Source: JAIVGZ01 sp964552205
GTDB lineage: Bacteria > Pseudomonadota > Gammaproteobacteria > Natronospirales > JAIVGZ01
Direction: 5' to 3'
NCBI GenBank assembly: GCA_964552205.1
Contig: CAZKFT010000026.1
Span: forward strand, 1 to 26,306
DNA length: 26,306 nt
A program made the position numbers and the translations under genes. Below are positions 24,701 through 26,306 of the stretch, in pieces (position 1 is the stretch's first letter; every line of letters starts with the position of its first letter). The notes under the pieces were generated by a model. It was not told the origin of the DNA. It did no database searches and saw only the letters and a program-made list of their open reading frames with translations.

Positions 24701-26154
24701 TTTAGTTGTTCCAAAGGTTGGTATGTAATCTTGCCCAACTTTTCAATCATAAAATCTTGATTTGGGACTGAATGAGAAAGCACAATCTTATCGCCAAAGA
24801 GAGAGATTGAGAATTTTTCTGAAAAAGAAGGATTCTCAATCACCAAACGATCGTCCTTTGTTACAAACCGATAATCTTTAAAACCGATGGGATCTTTTTG
24901 ACATCTTTCAAGTTGTATTTCGCAAGTTTTAATTTTCGCCTCATAACGGGCTTTTATTAGGTCCAATTTTTTAATTGTTGTCGTTGCTTCTTTTCTGGCA
25001 GGATCGTTTGCATCTGTTAATGATTCGACTGTTCTAGTTAAGTTGTCCTGTATATCTCGAATCGTTTTAATTTTAATATTGGCTTGCTCTACTGTTTGTA
25101 TTAGTTGTGCTTTTTCTTGTTCCAAAATTCGGTTTCTCTCCACTAGGGAATCATAGTCGCCTTGATTTACAGTAGGATCGGTGCTTGTTTTGCGTGATTT
25201 AATCAATTTGTCAAACTCCAGAATTAATGTATCGATGTTAATGTAGCTTGATTCTGGTCCATCCTTTGCCATTTTTGCATAAGGTGTATTACTGTTGCTA
25301 GTTGCTTCTCCAAATAAACCCTTTGAAAATCCTTTAAAATAATTCTTTACCATCTCGTTTAATGGTCCAGGTAAATTAATAAATATTTCAATCGGGTTTC
25401 CGCTGATTCTGAAGTCAGGATTTTTTCGAATAAATATAGTTCTCTGGAATTTTGTTTTTTCATCATTCTCAAAATCAATCCGAAGCTCTCCATTTCTCGA
25501 AAGTGTCTGTATCCACTGTATGTTCAACTGAGGGAGATTTGATTCTTTCAATCCCTTGTATTTTTGAAGAATTGGATAAAGATCAACCAAAATCCTAAAC
25601 TTTTTTAAAACGGATTCGAACAAATTATTTTCTTGACTAGGTTTCAAGGTTGTTGAGTTAATGAAAGATGCACCAAGTTCATAATTTTCGTTAATATAAA
25701 ATGACTTTACTATTTTTCCGGTGTTATCTTGTTCTAATTCTTTTGGGAATAGTTCAACTAATATCTTCAACTGCGTCAAAATCTGAAGATACGATAGAAT
25801 TAATTCAGGGGTCTTTAAAAATGTGATCTCGTTCGTTTCATATTGTGTACTTTTGAATTCATCATCCTCAAAAAGAAAAGGCATTAATTGTTTCAACTTT
25901 TGTTTTTCATTTTTGGTAGAGTTTCCAAAACCATTTTTTAACGGAAAATTAACAAGGGGATTATCACGATAGATTTTAATATAAAAGCCAGTTTCCCCAT
26001 AGAACTTGGATTCATATATTATATAATCATACGAATCATATTCAACCAATTGAAAGTTATGTCCACCAAATTCTACGTTGCCATAATTTTTTATCGTTTC
26101 CGTTTGTTTGGGATTTACTTTTTTTATCAAAACTGGTACTTCTGTCCCAGACAT
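21739..26154 (-). CDS. Very long coiled-coil protein (1471 residues)
   Basis: It starts at the ATG at 26154. Residues 1-330 look like a folded domain rich in beta-strand patterns, Phe, Tyr and Asn, with no family I recognise. From about 335 to 1465 the chain is almost wholly heptad-patterned coiled coil, rich in Gln, Glu, Lys, Asn and Leu, with one break at about 425-480 (a beta-rich stretch, DYRFVTKDDRLVIENPSF). No motor, kinase or nuclease motif is visible. If fully extended the rod would exceed 100 nm, assuming about 0.15 nm per residue. Its composition resembles tethers, filament proteins or tegument/fibre components; which one is unknown. It is the largest gene in the window. Confidence 0.9.
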   Translation of the reverse strand: MSGTEVPVLIKKVNPKQTETIKNYGNVEFGGHNFQLVEYDSYDYIIYESKFYGETGFYIKIYRDNPLVNFPLKNGFGNSTKNEKQKLKQLMPFLFEDDEFKSTQYETNEITFLKTPELILSYLQILTQLKILVELFPKELEQDNTGKIVKSFYINENYELGASFINSTTLKPSQENNLFESVLKKFRILVDLYPILQKYKGLKESNLPQLNIQWIQTLSRNGELRIDFENDEKTKFQRTIFIRKNPDFRISGNPIEIFINLPGPLNEMVKNYFKGFSKGLFGEATSNSNTPYAKMAKDGPESSYINIDTLILEFDKLIKSRKTSTDPTVNQGDYDSLVERNRILEQEKAQLIQTVEQANIKIKTIRDIQDNLTRTVESLTDANDPARKEATTTIKKLDLIKARYEAKIKTCEIQLERCQKDPIGFKDYRFVTKDDRLVIENPSFSEKFSISLFGDKIVLSHSVPNQDFMIEKLGKITYQPLEQLNQTNEQLIQQCNQAIQTLRSEKEQYETNINTLQAQVYTGLQRLINIPQGQDLATTFAQLKQLIDDNANNLSRAKVTIQQLDSTNQQLVQKNNQCTGELTQAQTQIAALNSTISQQNEDLSRANDEIQLLKGANQQLEQKNQSLMQEIARLTQENTTCNTEARLRIQTLEDSNRELVAQIGECNSKLTEAKEKIEELNTINTNLASQRAADLEAAKKEIEKLKQELAAQKDETGNNIAQAIKDLTQKNEELARLSAECTVALGAANRELDQLKEENQQSSAQRDNYKEGLNQATARIQDLEKEKERISEENRLSNEKLQQTSQENEILKNANTELSTRNADYDRAVIEMNTVNTNTQQSLAQRIQEFKNSYDTLSQKVQKSKLKIETLTNMNEGLLQRIEKYDTAIMLIVPNIQPSPENLDQRLTELTSWFKERTEQKEKCDTTLAQNQAQIQTLEAQLLKGLSESKAEIDQLGEQLKACQEKTGQVQATIAECQQQRDALRQQLNEKVLLTCFSSQISKGGIDADLAAQIAAKDGEIAIAKQANETLNQQKQNLEKNINLLQAQILKNEEQYTELQNQKNVLVTQMQEKIQEKDSLIETQKQTIERFTTDLQRLNTQVQSLKSEKDQLILEKQQAASQRETELQEKVNELSSKIAGLEATMKGLENQITSLTEEKDRFSSENVGLKDQVKTISEEKESLSESLAQLQRKNQSLAKEITSLEEEIANCDKERADEKKKYEDYSKEKLEEIQEQKEEIEQVGELLKKQKDEKEKVQIALDQEKAKKEALEKEMEGWSEKIQALALNIEQLRGDQTKTEFTSASLKERKKILKEKQKMLNWIQKKMKKSFNEQIINEQQYNTVIAKIQAASSLLAELLTQINSEIPQVKKEEADCKQQRTLLEKQVQTLQEQIRGNAEISETAKETLQQQLANLTASLESCKRASDTDKIKAKSTIDEIRRQVLAHEEIALKTIGEINELLDQILGLKSV

Positions 26155-26306
26155 TTTAGTAGACCGGACAAGAGAAAAATGATGTTACTACTATTCAATA
26201 CGAGTTGAATTATCTCAGTGACTCTAACTTGAAAATAAAAAAATCTGTACTTGTGTTGGCAACTTCCAAAAGGATTCACTCTTAATGAAACTCAGAAATG
26301 CCTGGC
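26155..26306. other. Right-edge spacer without a supported gene
   Basis: This 152-bp stretch holds the upstream region of the 1471-residue gene. ATG codons near 26179 and 26285 open only very short or edge-truncated frames. An edge-open minus frame stops at TAG 26225-26227 after 26 codons and is too short to judge. Confidence 0.5.

Noticed and set aside
26225..26304. Edge-open minus-strand frame as the C-terminus of another gene
   Set aside because: It has only 26 codons, no AATAAA near its TAG, and no recognisable sequence.
1..26306. tRNA genes, CRISPR arrays, transposases or inteins
   Set aside because: I looked in the spacers and proteins and saw no cloverleaf, spaced repeat array, transposase motif or intein splice signature.

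Overview
The window looks like part of the genome of a large eukaryote-infecting dsDNA virus, either Nucleocytoviricota or the similarly equipped Mirusviricota. Genes are intron-free, packed on both strands and separated by about 10-135 bp. They mix nucleotide and DNA metabolism (both subunits of class I ribonucleotide reductase, a photolyase), transcription (a TFIIS-like factor), chromatin (histone H4), membrane and sugar chemistry (an ICMT/PEMT-like methyltransferase, a GT60-like glycosyltransferase), and long coiled-coil or low-complexity proteins of unknown role. No capsid, polymerase or packaging gene falls inside the window, so I cannot place it in a family. A 100-N block cuts the histone gene, so this is a scaffold with an unclosed gap.

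Layout. 1-3.3 kb: the 3' part of a coiled-coil gene open at the left edge, then a charged acidic-tailed protein. 3.3-3.7 kb: histone H4 (gapped). 3.7-7.0 kb, minus strand: a membrane methyltransferase and two unrecognised proteins. 7.1-7.8 kb, plus strand: two small ORFs in one frame separated by a single TAA. 7.8-9.5 kb: a divergent TFIIS-like / glycosyltransferase pair. 9.6-13.8 kb: a divergent pair of structural-looking proteins, one coiled-coil with a proline/serine/arginine tail, the other with polyproline at the N-terminus and FG/GS repeats near the C-terminus. 13.9-21.7 kb: a replication and repair neighbourhood with a protein ending in a PIP-box-like motif, photolyase, an ORC4-like AAA+ protein, two unknown proteins, and RNR small and large subunits transcribed divergently. 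21.7-26.2 kb: a 1471-residue coiled-coil protein. The last 150 bp hold no gene I can support.

The most interesting item is the ORC4-like gene with its upstream spacer. The protein resembles eukaryotic ORC4 along most of its length. The 109-bp divergent spacer in front of it holds a GC-rich block in AT-rich flanks: four 11-bp units in exact one-helical-turn phase, with a perfect 16-bp palindrome across units 1-3. This could be a virus-encoded initiator next to its binding site or origin, or an autoregulatory operator; the sequence alone does not decide.

A second window-wide pattern is at gene ends. In ten genes the stop codon lies inside an AATAAA hexamer, and in three more AATAAA follows within 20 nt. 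This suggests very short 3' UTRs using a eukaryotic-type poly(A) signal. Several starts are placed at the first ATG instead of an upstream GTG or TTG, because a eukaryotic host is inferred.
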